Below, piece after piece: positions 27,623 through 35,854 of a stretch of 64,000 nt of DNA. Both the position numbers and the translations under genes were made by a program. The stretch is from DATFQE01 sp963733845 (GTDB lineage: Bacteria; Actinomycetota; Thermoleophilia; Gaiellales; Gaiellaceae). A model generated the notes under the pieces. It was not told where the DNA came from and made no database searches. It worked only from the letters and a program-made list of their open reading frames with translations. The stretch lies in NCBI GenBank assembly GCA_963733845.1, contig CAVTEM010000002.1:1-64000 (forward strand). Reading direction: 5' to 3'. The stretch's first letter is position 1. The number at the start of each line of letters is the position of its first letter.

Positions 27623-29308
27623 GTGGTCGCGCCCGTCGTCGCGGCGGGTACCGCCATGGCTGTGGCGGCGGCCTACGGGCTCGCGGTCGAGCGGCCCGAC
27701 CTGGGCGTCGTGCTGGGGATCGCCGCCCTGCTGCTCGCGGCTGCGATCGCCGAGGCGTTTCCGCTCCCGATCCAGGGGATCCCGATCGGGGCGACCTCGC
27801 TCGCGAGCCTGTTCGTCGTCGGCACGGGAGCGCTGTACGGCTGGGAGGCCGCGACCGTCGTCGCCTTCGCCGTGCAGCTGCTGGTGGAGCCGATTCGCAG
27901 GCAGCCGCTGCTCCGCCTCGCCTACAACGCCTCCGTCTACTCGCTCGCCGGAGCGGCGGCGGGCGGGACGGCGGTCGCGCTCGACGAGAGCGTCGTCGGC
28001 ATCCAGGTGCCCGCAGCCACCGCCGCGTTCTACGCCGTCGATCTGTTCCTGATCGCGCTCGTCGTCTCACGGGCCGAGGAGGAGCGGTTCCTGCCGCTGC
28101 TCTTCAAGACGATCCGCGCCACGTCCCTGGTGCTGGTGATCATGGCCTCGCTCGCGCTGATCCTGGTCGTGCTGTGGGAGACCGAGCCGCTGCTGTCGCT
28201 GCTCCTGTTCGCGCCGCTCGTGGCCTACGACCTGCACCAGCGTTCGATGCTGCGCGCGCTCGAGGCGATGCGCTCGGCCACGACCGACCCGCTCACCGGG
28301 CTGGGCAACCGGCGCCGGTTCGAGCAGCGGCTGGAGGGAGAGCTCAGGCGCGGCCGCCGGCTCAGCGTCTGCCTGCTCGACCTCGACGGCCTCAAGCAGC
28401 TGAACGACACGCTCGGCCACCAGGAGGGCGACCGGGCGCTGAGGACGGTCGCCGAGCGGCTGGACGCGGGCGGCGAGGCCTTCCGCATCGGCGGCGACGA
28501 GTTCGCGCTGCTGCTCGTGGGCGCCGAGGCCGAGGAGGCGCGCGCGCTCGTGGAGGCCTTGCTCGTCGACCTCACCCTCGACGACACGGCCCTGCGCGTC
28601 TCGGGCGGGATCGCGTCCGACCGCGACGGCGACACCGTCCACGATCTGGTCGGGATGGCCGACGAGGCGCTCTACGCGCGCAAGCGCAAGTCGCCGGGGC
28701 GGGTCGGGATCGCCGAGCCGCGCCGCACGCAGGTGCGCGTCGTCGATGCAGGCGAGGAGCGTGCGATCAGCATCCAGGCGGCGACCAACCTCGCGCGCGC
28801 CGTCGAGGCCGACGGGCACCACAGCGAGGGCGTCGAGTCGCTCTCGCACCGGCTCGCGTCCCGGCTCGGGTTGCCGGCCGACGAAGTCGCGCTCGTGGCG
28901 CTCGCAGGACGCGTCCACGACCTCGGCAAGCTCGCGATCCCCGAGGAGATCCGCGACAAGCCGGGCCCGCTCAGCAGCGACGAGCAGCGCGTCCTCGCCC
29001 GCCACCCGGTCGTGGGCGCCCACATGCTGGTCTCGCTCGGCCTCGAGCGGATCGCGGACTGGGTCCGCCACCACCACGAGCGCTGGGACGGCCAGGGCTA
29101 TCCGGATCGGCTGCGCGGCGAGGAGATCCCGCTGCCAGCGCGGATCATCGCTGTCGCCGGGGCGTACGACACGATGACGAGCCAGCGCTCCTACAACGGT
29201 CACGCGCGCACGCGCGAGGAGGCGATCGCCGAGCTCCAGCGCTGCTCCGGGCATGCATTCGAGCCGCGGATCGTCGAGGCCTGCGTGGCCGAGCTGACGC
29301 GACTTTAG
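27623..29308 (+). CDS. Membrane-bound GGDEF plus HD-GYP c-di-GMP enzyme
   Basis: About 560 residues. The first ~200 hold five or six membrane segments (MAVAAAYGLAV, VVLGIAALLLAAAIAEAFPL, SLVLVIMASLALILVVL). Residues ~225-370 are a GGDEF domain with an intact RIGGDEFALLL active site and DPLTGLGNRRRF. Residues ~385-560 are HD-GYP, with metal-site motifs HDLGKL and HHERWDGQGYP intact. One polypeptide could therefore both make and degrade c-di-GMP. I chose GTG 27623 because GGAGGG lies 8 nt upstream; TTG 27605 would place the site inside the gene. The start is masked by a strong hairpin. Confidence 0.85.
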   Translation: MVAPVVAAGTAMAVAAAYGLAVERPDLGVVLGIAALLLAAAIAEAFPLPIQGIPIGATSLASLFVVGTGALYGWEAATVVAFAVQLLVEPIRRQPLLRLAYNASVYSLAGAAAGGTAVALDESVVGIQVPAATAAFYAVDLFLIALVVSRAEEERFLPLLFKTIRATSLVLVIMASLALILVVLWETEPLLSLLLFAPLVAYDLHQRSMLRALEAMRSATTDPLTGLGNRRRFEQRLEGELRRGRRLSVCLLDLDGLKQLNDTLGHQEGDRALRTVAERLDAGGEAFRIGGDEFALLLVGAEAEEARALVEALLVDLTLDDTALRVSGGIASDRDGDTVHDLVGMADEALYARKRKSPGRVGIAEPRRTQVRVVDAGEERAISIQAATNLARAVEADGHHSEGVESLSHRLASRLGLPADEVALVALAGRVHDLGKLAIPEEIRDKPGPLSSDEQRVLARHPVVGAHMLVSLGLERIADWVRHHHERWDGQGYPDRLRGEEIPLPARIIAVAGAYDTMTSQRSYNGHARTREEAIAELQRCSGHAFEPRIVEACVAELTRL

Positions 29309-29386
29309 CCTCCGTCCGAGCGATCACGTGTGGGCCCGGGACAGCCGATCCTTCGAGTCGTCCTCGTCCCCACGAAGGAGTCCTCG

Positions 29387-29467
29387 ATGCTTCGCCTTCT
29401 CCTCCTCCAGGCTGCCGCCGTTGCAGGCTCGCTCCTCTGCGCCGGCTGGTCCTGGGGCCTGAGCTAA
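29387..29467 (+). CDS. 26-residue hydrophobic small protein
   Basis: ATG 29387 follows GAAGGAG at good spacing and opens a 26-codon frame, MLRLLLLQAAAVAGSLLCAG then WSWGLS and stop. It is a single hydrophobic helix that could insert in the membrane or be a leader peptide. It lies 78 bp after the c-di-GMP enzyme and 45 bp before the next gene, so it may belong to the same transcript. Confidence 0.45.
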   Translation: MLRLLLLQAAAVAGSLLCAGWSWGLS

Positions 29468-29511
29468 AGAGCACGGAAGAACTCGGCGGGACCGCGCGTC
29501 CTGAGGTCAGG

Positions 29512-30180
29512 ATGAAGCGCGGTCTCGCCGTGATCGGGCTCTGCATCAGCATCTTCGGAGCTGCGTACCTGCTCGTCGGGCGCACTCCCGAGGATCGCTA
29601 CGTGCCCACGCAGAGGCGCGAGGCGGCCCCGCCCGAGCGCCGGCCGCAGGGTGTCAAGGGCGCGCGCCATACGCTGCCCGCTCCGAGCCGGGAGACCGCG
29701 CCGGCGACGAAGATCGCCGCCCCGACCGGGAAGCCTGGGCTGCCTCGGTTCGTGGGCGAGTACTTCTCGATCCACTATCCGCGCGGCTGGCGCGTCGAGA
29801 CAGCGGAGAGCTCGACGGGCGCCTACCTCGACACGACCATCCGCCACCCGAGTAGTCCCACGACCTACCTGCGCGTGGACGTCACCCCGGGTGGGGGCAC
29901 GGACCCCGCCGTCCACGCGAAGGAGGTCGAGGGCTACCTGCTCCGGCAGGACACGTACGAACGGCTCGGGCTCACACGCGAGAAGCTCGGCGGCTTCGAG
30001 GCGCTCCGCTGGGACTTCCACGTGGTCGAGTCGGGCGTCCGGCTGCGCAAGGTGGACGTGTTCCTCACGGACGGCGGGAAGAATCGGATCGCGGTGCTGA
30101 CGCAGGCGCCACACAGCGACTTCGAGCGCTTCGCGCCGCTGTTCTCACGGCTCCGCGCCTCGCTCGTCCTGCGCGCGTAG
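29512..30180 (+). CDS. Membrane-anchored protein with PsbP/DUF1795-like domain
   Basis: A 222-residue protein with one N-terminal anchor (GLAVIGLCISIFGAAYLLVG), a Pro/Arg-rich linker to residue ~75, and an outer domain beginning FVGEYFSIHYPRGWRVETA, typical of PsbP or DUF1795 folds. It ends VFLTDGGKNRIAVLTQAPHS and FERFAPLFSRLRASLVL. The role is unknown; such domains occur in envelope stress or substrate-binding proteins. Its 3' end overlaps the convergent PH-domain gene by 36 bp. Confidence 0.6.
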   Translation: MKRGLAVIGLCISIFGAAYLLVGRTPEDRYVPTQRREAAPPERRPQGVKGARHTLPAPSRETAPATKIAAPTGKPGLPRFVGEYFSIHYPRGWRVETAESSTGAYLDTTIRHPSSPTTYLRVDVTPGGGTDPAVHAKEVEGYLLRQDTYERLGLTREKLGGFEALRWDFHVVESGVRLRKVDVFLTDGGKNRIAVLTQAPHSDFERFAPLFSRLRASLVLRA

Positions 30181-31587
30181 CGGGGCGAGCAGCGGCGGGT
30201 CGAGCGCGTCGAGCAGCGTCCCCGCCTGAGCCTCGCCGAGGTCGAGCACCCGTCGCGAGCCGGCTCCCTGGCCCAGGTGGATCCGGAGCGTGCAGAGGCC
30301 CGCACGGCGCTGGCCGGGCGAGCTGCGCAGGTCGTAGGCGACAGCCGCGGACGGGTCGAACTCGGACCAGCGGCGCTGGACGCTCCCACCGCGAACCGAC
30401 AGGCGACGGCCGTCGAAGGCGTGGCCGAGCTGGCGGTACCGGTCCAGCGCGACCGCCACGCCGACGGCTACGAACAGCAGGGCGGCGACGATCGCCCACG
30501 GCTCGGTCACGGCGAGCGCCGCCACAAGGAGCACGAGCGGCAGGGGCAGAGCACGCACGAACCTGCGGCTGCGCGCAGCGGGAGGATGCGGAGCGAGCGG
30601 CGCCGTGAGCTCGGGGGAGGCGGGATCCACCGCGCTGAGCAGCGCCGGAGCGTCCGCGGTCCGCAGCACGGGAGCGAGCGTCGTCCCGCCCGATCTCCCT
30701 CGCAGGCCCGCGGCGATCGCCGTCACGGAAACGAGCCCGAACGGGCGGCGGAGCAGCGTGTCGCGCACGTCGATGCCACGGATCCGCTCCCGCTCCAGCA
30801 CTACGAGCCGGTGCGTGAGCAGGCCGCGGGCCGTGGTCAGGCGCTCGCCGTCGTCCGCGAGCGTGAAGTCCCAGTCGACGAGCAGCGAGCCCGCAGCAGC
30901 AAAGACGAGGACGATCGCGACGACCACAGCGGCGGCGACGACGGCCCCGACGACGTCGTGCGGAGCGAGGTCGACCACCGACTCGCCGGCGCGCTCGACC
31001 AGGTTCCCGGGCAGGTCGTCGGCGAGGTTGAGCGCGACCCCGACCACGGCTGCCGGCGCCAGCAGGTGGGTCAGGCTGGTGACCCCGCCGAGGGCGAGCA
31101 GGGCAGCCTTCGTACGATGGAGGGTCCGCGCCACGGGCTCCTTCGCGTCGGCCGCGGGAGTCGAGCCCAGCAGCACGGCTCGGAGCGCCTCGGCCTGCGC
31201 CGCCGATACTGCGGGCAGGGACAGCTCCGCCTTGTCGCCGCCTCCGGCCGCCGCCTCGACCTCGACGCGGACGAGCCCGAGCAGCCGGTGCAGGAACGGC
31301 GCGGTCGCGACGACGCCCCGCACGCGGTCGAGCGGGATCGTGCGCACGGAGCGGCGCAGCACGCCCGAGTGCAGCTCGAGCCGGCCGGCGGCGACGCGGT
31401 AACGGAAGCGCGACCAGGCCAGCACGCCGTAGCCGATCGCGAGCAGCAGGCCAAGCGTGAGGACCGCGATCGCCCTGGCTCCCGCCGAGATCACGATCAC
31501 CAGCATCGGGAGCAGGCCCGCGCCCACGGCGCGGCGGGTCAGGACGAGGATCCCGAGCGGGTGCAGCCGCCCTTCGAGCGTGCTCAC
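30145..31587 (-). CDS. Large PH-domain (YdbT-like) membrane protein
   Basis: A 480-residue protein with several membrane segments (AIAVLTLGLLLAIGYGVLAW, VVGAVVAAAVVVAIVLVFAA, LPLVLLVAALAVTEPWAIV) and repeated bacterial PH2 units: YRVAAGRLELHSGVLRRSVR then IPLDRVRGVV; FTLADDGERLTTARGLLTHR then RIRGIDVRDTLLRRPFGLVS; and HAFDGRRLSVRGGSVQRRW. This is the YdbT-type architecture. GTG 31587 follows GAGGAAGG and overlaps the stop of the YdbS-like gene (GTGA). The pair probably forms a membrane complex; its function is not established. Confidence 0.8.
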   Translation of the reverse strand: MSTLEGRLHPLGILVLTRRAVGAGLLPMLVIVISAGARAIAVLTLGLLLAIGYGVLAWSRFRYRVAAGRLELHSGVLRRSVRTIPLDRVRGVVATAPFLHRLLGLVRVEVEAAAGGGDKAELSLPAVSAAQAEALRAVLLGSTPAADAKEPVARTLHRTKAALLALGGVTSLTHLLAPAAVVGVALNLADDLPGNLVERAGESVVDLAPHDVVGAVVAAAVVVAIVLVFAAAGSLLVDWDFTLADDGERLTTARGLLTHRLVVLERERIRGIDVRDTLLRRPFGLVSVTAIAAGLRGRSGGTTLAPVLRTADAPALLSAVDPASPELTAPLAPHPPAARSRRFVRALPLPLVLLVAALAVTEPWAIVAALLFVAVGVAVALDRYRQLGHAFDGRRLSVRGGSVQRRWSEFDPSAAVAYDLRSSPGQRRAGLCTLRIHLGQGAGSRRVLDLGEAQAGTLLDALDPPLLAPLRAQDERGAEP

Positions 31588-32075
31588 GTCCCTTCCTCGA
31601 TCCCCGCGTGACGCGCGAGCTCGGTGACGAGCGCGTCTGCGACCGGCGGGCGCAAGCCCGGAATCGACGTGCTCCCTGCTGCCGACGCAGTGGACACCTC
31701 GACCGACACGAGCCCGAAGGCGCGCAACAGCGGACCTGCCGTCGTGTCCACGGTCTGCACGCGGGCGTGCGGGACCACCTGCCAGCGGCGCCAGAGCCAG
31801 CCGCTGGCGACGTAGAGGCCGAGCTCGGTCACCTCGTAGCCGAAGTTGCGGTAGTCGAGGCGTGGCGTCACGAACGAGGAGGCACCGAGGCCGACGACGA
31901 TCACGCCTCCCACCAGGCCTACGATCCACGCCGCCGTCTCCGCCCCGGCGAGGGCGGTGACGACCGTGGCGACGATGGTGATCACGGCGGCGGCCGCCGT
32001 CGCGAGCAGGCTCTCGACGAGCCAGTAGGTGTGCATGCGCGGGTCGAGCCGGTTGGCCGGCGGGCGCAGGATCAC
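31584..32075 (-). CDS. PH-domain (YdbS-like) membrane protein
   Basis: A 163-residue protein with two membrane segments (ESLLATAAAAVITIVATVVT, AAWIVGLVGGVIVVGLGA) and one bacterial PH2 domain (DYRNFGYEVTELGLYVASGW, then QVVPHARVQTVDTTAGPLLR, then AFGLVSVEVSTAS). Start GTG 32075 overlaps the GNAT stop by 4 nt, and its own stop overlaps the YdbT-like start by 4 nt. The three genes form a tightly coupled operon. Confidence 0.8.
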   Translation of the reverse strand: MILRPPANRLDPRMHTYWLVESLLATAAAAVITIVATVVTALAGAETAAWIVGLVGGVIVVGLGASSFVTPRLDYRNFGYEVTELGLYVASGWLWRRWQVVPHARVQTVDTTAGPLLRAFGLVSVEVSTASAAGSTSIPGLRPPVADALVTELARHAGIEEGT

Positions 32076-32863
32076 CGCGCTTCGGGGTGCAGGTACCGGA
32101 CCATCCGGTAGGCGGTCGGGCTGAAGCCCCGCCTGGGCCAGAAGCGGGAGGCGAGCAGGTTCGCGATCCTCCAGTCCGCCTTCATCCGGTCGTAGCCTTG
32201 CCCGCGCGCCCAGCGGAAGGCGTGCTCGGTGAGCGCCACGCCGACCCCGAGGCCGCGCGCCTCCGGGAAGGTCATGGCGACATCGAGGGAGATCGGCTCG
32301 CCCGGGTCGGCCCAGAGCAGGAGGCCACCGAGCGCCTCGCCGTCGCGCTCCGCGAGGAACCACGTCGATTCGGGATCGGCAAGGGCCTCGCGCCAGCTCT
32401 CCCGAAACTGCTCGTCGCTCTGCCGCTCCAGGCCGGACCAGACAGGCGCCTCGGTCTGGTGGTCGGTGATGATCGGCGCCAGGCGGGCACCCGCGTCGAG
32501 GTCGTCCAGGCCGCCTTGCCGGATCGTGAAGCCCTCGAGCGGCCGCGGCTCGGGCACGTCGTCGAGCGGCCGCTCCGCATGCACCTGCTGGATCGCAAAC
32601 GAGACGCCGAGCCAGGCCCGCAGGACGTCGTCGTCGGCGGGCACGACGACGTAGTGGCTCCTGGCGCCCTGCTCGAGCCAGATCGGGCCTGCGACCGCGT
32701 ACAGGTCGCGGTAGAGCTCGGGCTCGGCGGCGTGGTGATCGCCGAGCGCCGACCAGACGTGGCGGCCGCGGAAGTCCTCCTCGCGCAGCTCCCCAACGAG
32801 CCGTCCGACGACCTCGCCGTCGCGCCTTGCCTCCGCCCCGCCCTCGACTGCGACCACTTGCAC
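32072..32863 (-). CDS. GNAT-family acetyltransferase
   Basis: A 263-residue protein whose C-terminal half is a GNAT domain: FTIRQGGLDDLDAGARL, then WFLAERDGEALGGLLLWADP, then the acetyl-CoA motif PEARGLGVGVALTEHAFRWA and NLLASRFWPRRGFSPTAYRM. The N-terminal half (ALGDHHAAEPELYRDLYAVA) may be a second, degenerate GNAT fold, as in many two-domain actinobacterial acetyltransferases. It heads the PH-domain operon and is divergent from the flippase-like gene, with 20 bp between starts. The substrate is unknown. Confidence 0.75.
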   Translation of the reverse strand: MQVVAVEGGAEARRDGEVVGRLVGELREEDFRGRHVWSALGDHHAAEPELYRDLYAVAGPIWLEQGARSHYVVVPADDDVLRAWLGVSFAIQQVHAERPLDDVPEPRPLEGFTIRQGGLDDLDAGARLAPIITDHQTEAPVWSGLERQSDEQFRESWREALADPESTWFLAERDGEALGGLLLWADPGEPISLDVAMTFPEARGLGVGVALTEHAFRWARGQGYDRMKADWRIANLLASRFWPRRGFSPTAYRMVRYLHPEAR

Positions 32864-32883
32864 GGTGGCTAGTGTCGCCGAAC

Positions 32884-33795
32884 ATGGCCCGGCGGCGGAA
32901 GCTCTTCATCGCGCTCCAGGTGACGGCACTCGTCGTCCTCCTGGGCTTTCTCGGCTACGCGTTCAAGGACTCGTGGAGCGAGGCGGCGCCGCTGATCCGC
33001 GATGCGAACTGGACCGACCTCGCAATCGCGTTGGTGCTACTCGCCGCCTACTACCTGCTGTTCGTGCTCGGCTGGCTCTGGATCCTGCGCGCGCTGCACG
33101 TCCACGTCGGCTACCGGATCGCGCTGCAAGCGGAGATGTTCTCGATGCTGGCGAAGTACGTGCCGGGCGGAGTGTGGACGCCGGCGGCACGCGTCGCGGC
33201 CATGCGCAGGTACGGGATCACCGCGACGCCGACCGTGCTCGGCTCGATCGCGCTCGAGGCGGGATTGTCGGCAGTGGCCGGCGTCCTGGTCTTCATCGTC
33301 TCGCTGCCGACCGTGGAGGACTCGGAAGCGCCCCTGCGCCCCCTGATCGCGTTCGGGGCGATCGTCGCCGTGCTCGTCCACCCGCGGATCTTTCGACCCC
33401 TGGCGCGCCGCCTGCTGAAGCCGTTCGGGGCCTCGGAGTTGCCGCCGATCCCCTATCTGACCCTGCTCGGCCTGATCACCTACTACGCGGTCACCTGGGT
33501 CTTCGGCGGCCTGGCCATCCTCTACCTGATCCGCTCGCTCGGCGGCGACGTCGGCCTCGACGTGGTGCCCTACCTCGGCGGGGTCGGCGCCGTGGGGGCG
33601 ATCGTCGCCGTGCTCAGCGTGTTCGCCCCGTCAGGCCTGGGCGTGCGCGAGGCCTCCATGTACGGATTGATGCTTGCCGTCACGACCAGCCCGATCGCCC
33701 TCGGTGCCACAGTGCTGAACCGGCTTGCGATCACGCTCGTGGAGGCAGCCCTGCTGCTCTTCGGCGCCTTGGTCGGAGCTTTCAAGAAACGGTAA
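32884..33795 (+). CDS. UPF0104 / LPG-synthase-TM-type integral membrane protein
   Basis: A 303-residue protein with about eight membrane helices (LQVTALVVLLGFLGYAF, LAIALVLLAAYYLLFVLGWL, VAGVLVFIVSLPTV). It carries the family signatures MLAKYVPGGVWTPAARVAAM and SVFAPSGLGVREASMYGLML. These resemble the flippase half of MprF and the glycosyltransferase-associated UPF0104 proteins, which move or display lipid-linked molecules. No partner glycosyltransferase is adjacent. Starts at ATG 32884. Confidence 0.8.
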   Translation: MARRRKLFIALQVTALVVLLGFLGYAFKDSWSEAAPLIRDANWTDLAIALVLLAAYYLLFVLGWLWILRALHVHVGYRIALQAEMFSMLAKYVPGGVWTPAARVAAMRRYGITATPTVLGSIALEAGLSAVAGVLVFIVSLPTVEDSEAPLRPLIAFGAIVAVLVHPRIFRPLARRLLKPFGASELPPIPYLTLLGLITYYAVTWVFGGLAILYLIRSLGGDVGLDVVPYLGGVGAVGAIVAVLSVFAPSGLGVREASMYGLMLAVTTSPIALGATVLNRLAITLVEAALLLFGALVGAFKKR

Positions 33796-33878
33796 AGACT
33801 TCACGAGGATCGAAACTTCGGGCTTCTGTGCGCGTTTCAACCTAGGAGAAGCCACTCATCAAGAGGGGGTCTTACCTA

Positions 33879-34685
33879 GTGAAGAAACTAACGATCGCAC
33901 TTGGCCTCGTCGCGGTCCTCGTCGCCACCGGAGTCGCGTACGCGGCCGTCTCGGCGGTCACCGACCGGCCGACGGCGAAGGCTCTCCCGAGCATCAGCGG
34001 AGCTGCCCGCCAGGGCGACACGCTCACGGCCCAGGAGGGGACGTGGGAGCGAGGCGACGGTCTCACCTACTCGTACCAGTGGCAGCGCTGTGACGCGGCG
34101 GGCGCGAGCTGCGCCAACATCGCGTCCGCAGCAGCGAAGACGTACGTGGCCCAGGCTGCGGACGTCGGCCGGACGCTGCGGGTGGAGGTCGCGGCGACGG
34201 ACGCCGACGGCTCGAGCCAGGCGGTCTCCGCCGTCACCCGCGATGTCGTCGCTCCGGGCGCCGACCCGACGGTTCGCCCGGCGGGGGCACAGCGTCTGCA
34301 GGACGGGACGTACTCGATTCCGGTCACGAGCGTGGACCTGCCCGAGCGGCTGAACATCGCCCGGGTCGAGTTCCAGCCGTCGGTGCTGCGCTCGCGGGCG
34401 CCGTTCACCGGTCGCTTCCGGATCATGGACACCCGCGGCTACGCCGTCCGCGACGCGCTCGTCTATGTCGTCGGCGTGCCCTTCTCCCGGGTGAACACTC
34501 CGCCCGAGGCGAAGACCGACGTCAACGGCTGGGCGACGATCCAGTTCACGCCGACGTCGCGGCTGACGCTGCGGAACGGCTACTTCCTGACGATGTTCGT
34601 CCGCGCTCGCAAGGAGGGCGGCGATCTGCTCGCCGGCGTCTCGACCCGGCGGCTCGTCTCGCTCCGGACGGGCAACGCGTCGTAG
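33879..34685 (+). CDS. Secreted Ig-like protein
   Basis: A 268-residue exported protein (GTG 33879; signal LTIALGLVAVLVATGVAYA). Residues ~35-125 are an Ig-like repeat of the YQWQRC type with a second Cys in SCANI. The rest (FTGRFRIMDTRGYAVRDALV, then EAKTDVNGWATIQFTPTSRL) is a beta-sandwich resembling an adhesin or carboxypeptidase-regulatory-like domain. An AGAGGGGG site lies upstream, slightly far from the start. It probably sits on or outside the cell surface. Confidence 0.65.
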   Translation: MKKLTIALGLVAVLVATGVAYAAVSAVTDRPTAKALPSISGAARQGDTLTAQEGTWERGDGLTYSYQWQRCDAAGASCANIASAAAKTYVAQAADVGRTLRVEVAATDADGSSQAVSAVTRDVVAPGADPTVRPAGAQRLQDGTYSIPVTSVDLPERLNIARVEFQPSVLRSRAPFTGRFRIMDTRGYAVRDALVYVVGVPFSRVNTPPEAKTDVNGWATIQFTPTSRLTLRNGYFLTMFVRARKEGGDLLAGVSTRRLVSLRTGNAS

Positions 34686-34720
34686 CGAGCACCTGAGCGG
34701 CGGGGGCGTACCATGCGGCG

Positions 34721-35854
34721 GTGCGTCCCCGCCCCGCTCGCCTCGAGCGGCTCCCCGAGCAGTACTTCACCTGGTTGCTGTCGCGCGTGACCGCGGCCCG
34801 CGCGCTCGAGGGTGACCCTCTGCTCGATCTCGGCCGTGGGAACCCGGAGGTCGGCCCTCCGCCCCATGTAGTCGAGACGCTCTCGGAGGCTGCTCGCGAC
34901 CCACTCGCGCACGGGTACGCACCCTTTCGCGGGCTGAGCCGGCTGCGCGAGGCGGTCGCCGCGCGCTACGCATCCGAGTACGGCGTCGAGCTCGACCCCG
35001 AGCGCGAGGTGGCGGTCCTCCCCGGCACCAAGACGGCGATCGTCGAGCTCTGCCTCGCTCTCGCCGAGCGGGGCTCCACCGTGGTGCTCCCCGATCCCGG
35101 TTACCCCGACTACCCCTCCGGTGTCGCGATGGCGGCCGCGGAGCTGGGGACGCTGCCGCTCGACGGCGCCCGGCCCAGGTGGGACGACGCACCGCGCGAC
35201 GACGTGGCCGCCGTCTTCCTCAACTACCCGGCCAACCCCTCGGCGGTGTGCGTGCCCGAAGGCGTCTTCGCCGAGGCGGTCTCTTTCGCGCACGAGACGG
35301 GCTGCGCGATCGTGCACGACTTCGCGTACGGCGACCTCGTCTTCGACGGCCGCCGGCGGGAGAGCTTCCTCGCCGAGCCGGGCGCGAGGGAGGTCGGCGT
35401 GGAGATGTTCTCGCTCTCGAAGACGTACGGCATGGCCGGGTGGCGGCTCGGGTTCGTCGTCGGCAACGCGGAGATCGTCGCGCGGATGGACCTGCTCTCC
35501 AATCACGCGCGGGCGGGAATCTTCGCGCCGCTGCAGGAGGCCGGGATCGCCGCGCTGACCGGCCCGCAGGACTCGGTCGACGAACGGCGCGACCGGTACG
35601 AGGCCCGCCGGAACCGCGTGTTCGACGCACTTCCGCTCGAGGCCGTGTCCGAGGGGACGTTCTACGTCTGGCTGACCCTGCCCCCCGAGCTCACGGTCGA
35701 GCGCCTGCTCTCCGAGGCCCGCGTGGCTCTCGCCCCCGGCGAAGGGTTCGGCCGGCTGGGCGTGGGCAAGGCTCGGCTCTCGCTCGCCGTTGACGACGCC
35801 ACGCTCGACGAAGGGCTCGAGCGGCTAGCCGCGGCCTGCGGAGAGCTCGGCTAG
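34721..35854 (+). CDS. Class I/II PLP-dependent aminotransferase
   Basis: A 377-residue fold-type I enzyme: GRGNPEVGPPPHVVETLSEA at the N-terminus, PGTKTAIVELCLALAERG, PDPGYPDYPSG, the cofactor-binding Asn in NYPANPSA, the Asp/Tyr in HDFAYGDLVFDG and the Schiff-base lysine in SLSKTYGMAGWRLGF. The C-terminal substrate Arg region is KARLSLAVDDATLDEGL. It resembles the DAP-aminotransferase/succinyl-DAP aminotransferase branch (DapC/DapL-like), but no dap gene is adjacent. Starts at GTG 34721. The 3' end overlaps the convergent gene by 30 bp. Confidence 0.85.
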   Translation: MRPRPARLERLPEQYFTWLLSRVTAARALEGDPLLDLGRGNPEVGPPPHVVETLSEAARDPLAHGYAPFRGLSRLREAVAARYASEYGVELDPEREVAVLPGTKTAIVELCLALAERGSTVVLPDPGYPDYPSGVAMAAAELGTLPLDGARPRWDDAPRDDVAAVFLNYPANPSAVCVPEGVFAEAVSFAHETGCAIVHDFAYGDLVFDGRRRESFLAEPGAREVGVEMFSLSKTYGMAGWRLGFVVGNAEIVARMDLLSNHARAGIFAPLQEAGIAALTGPQDSVDERRDRYEARRNRVFDALPLEAVSEGTFYVWLTLPPELTVERLLSEARVALAPGEGFGRLGVGKARLSLAVDDATLDEGLERLAAACGELG

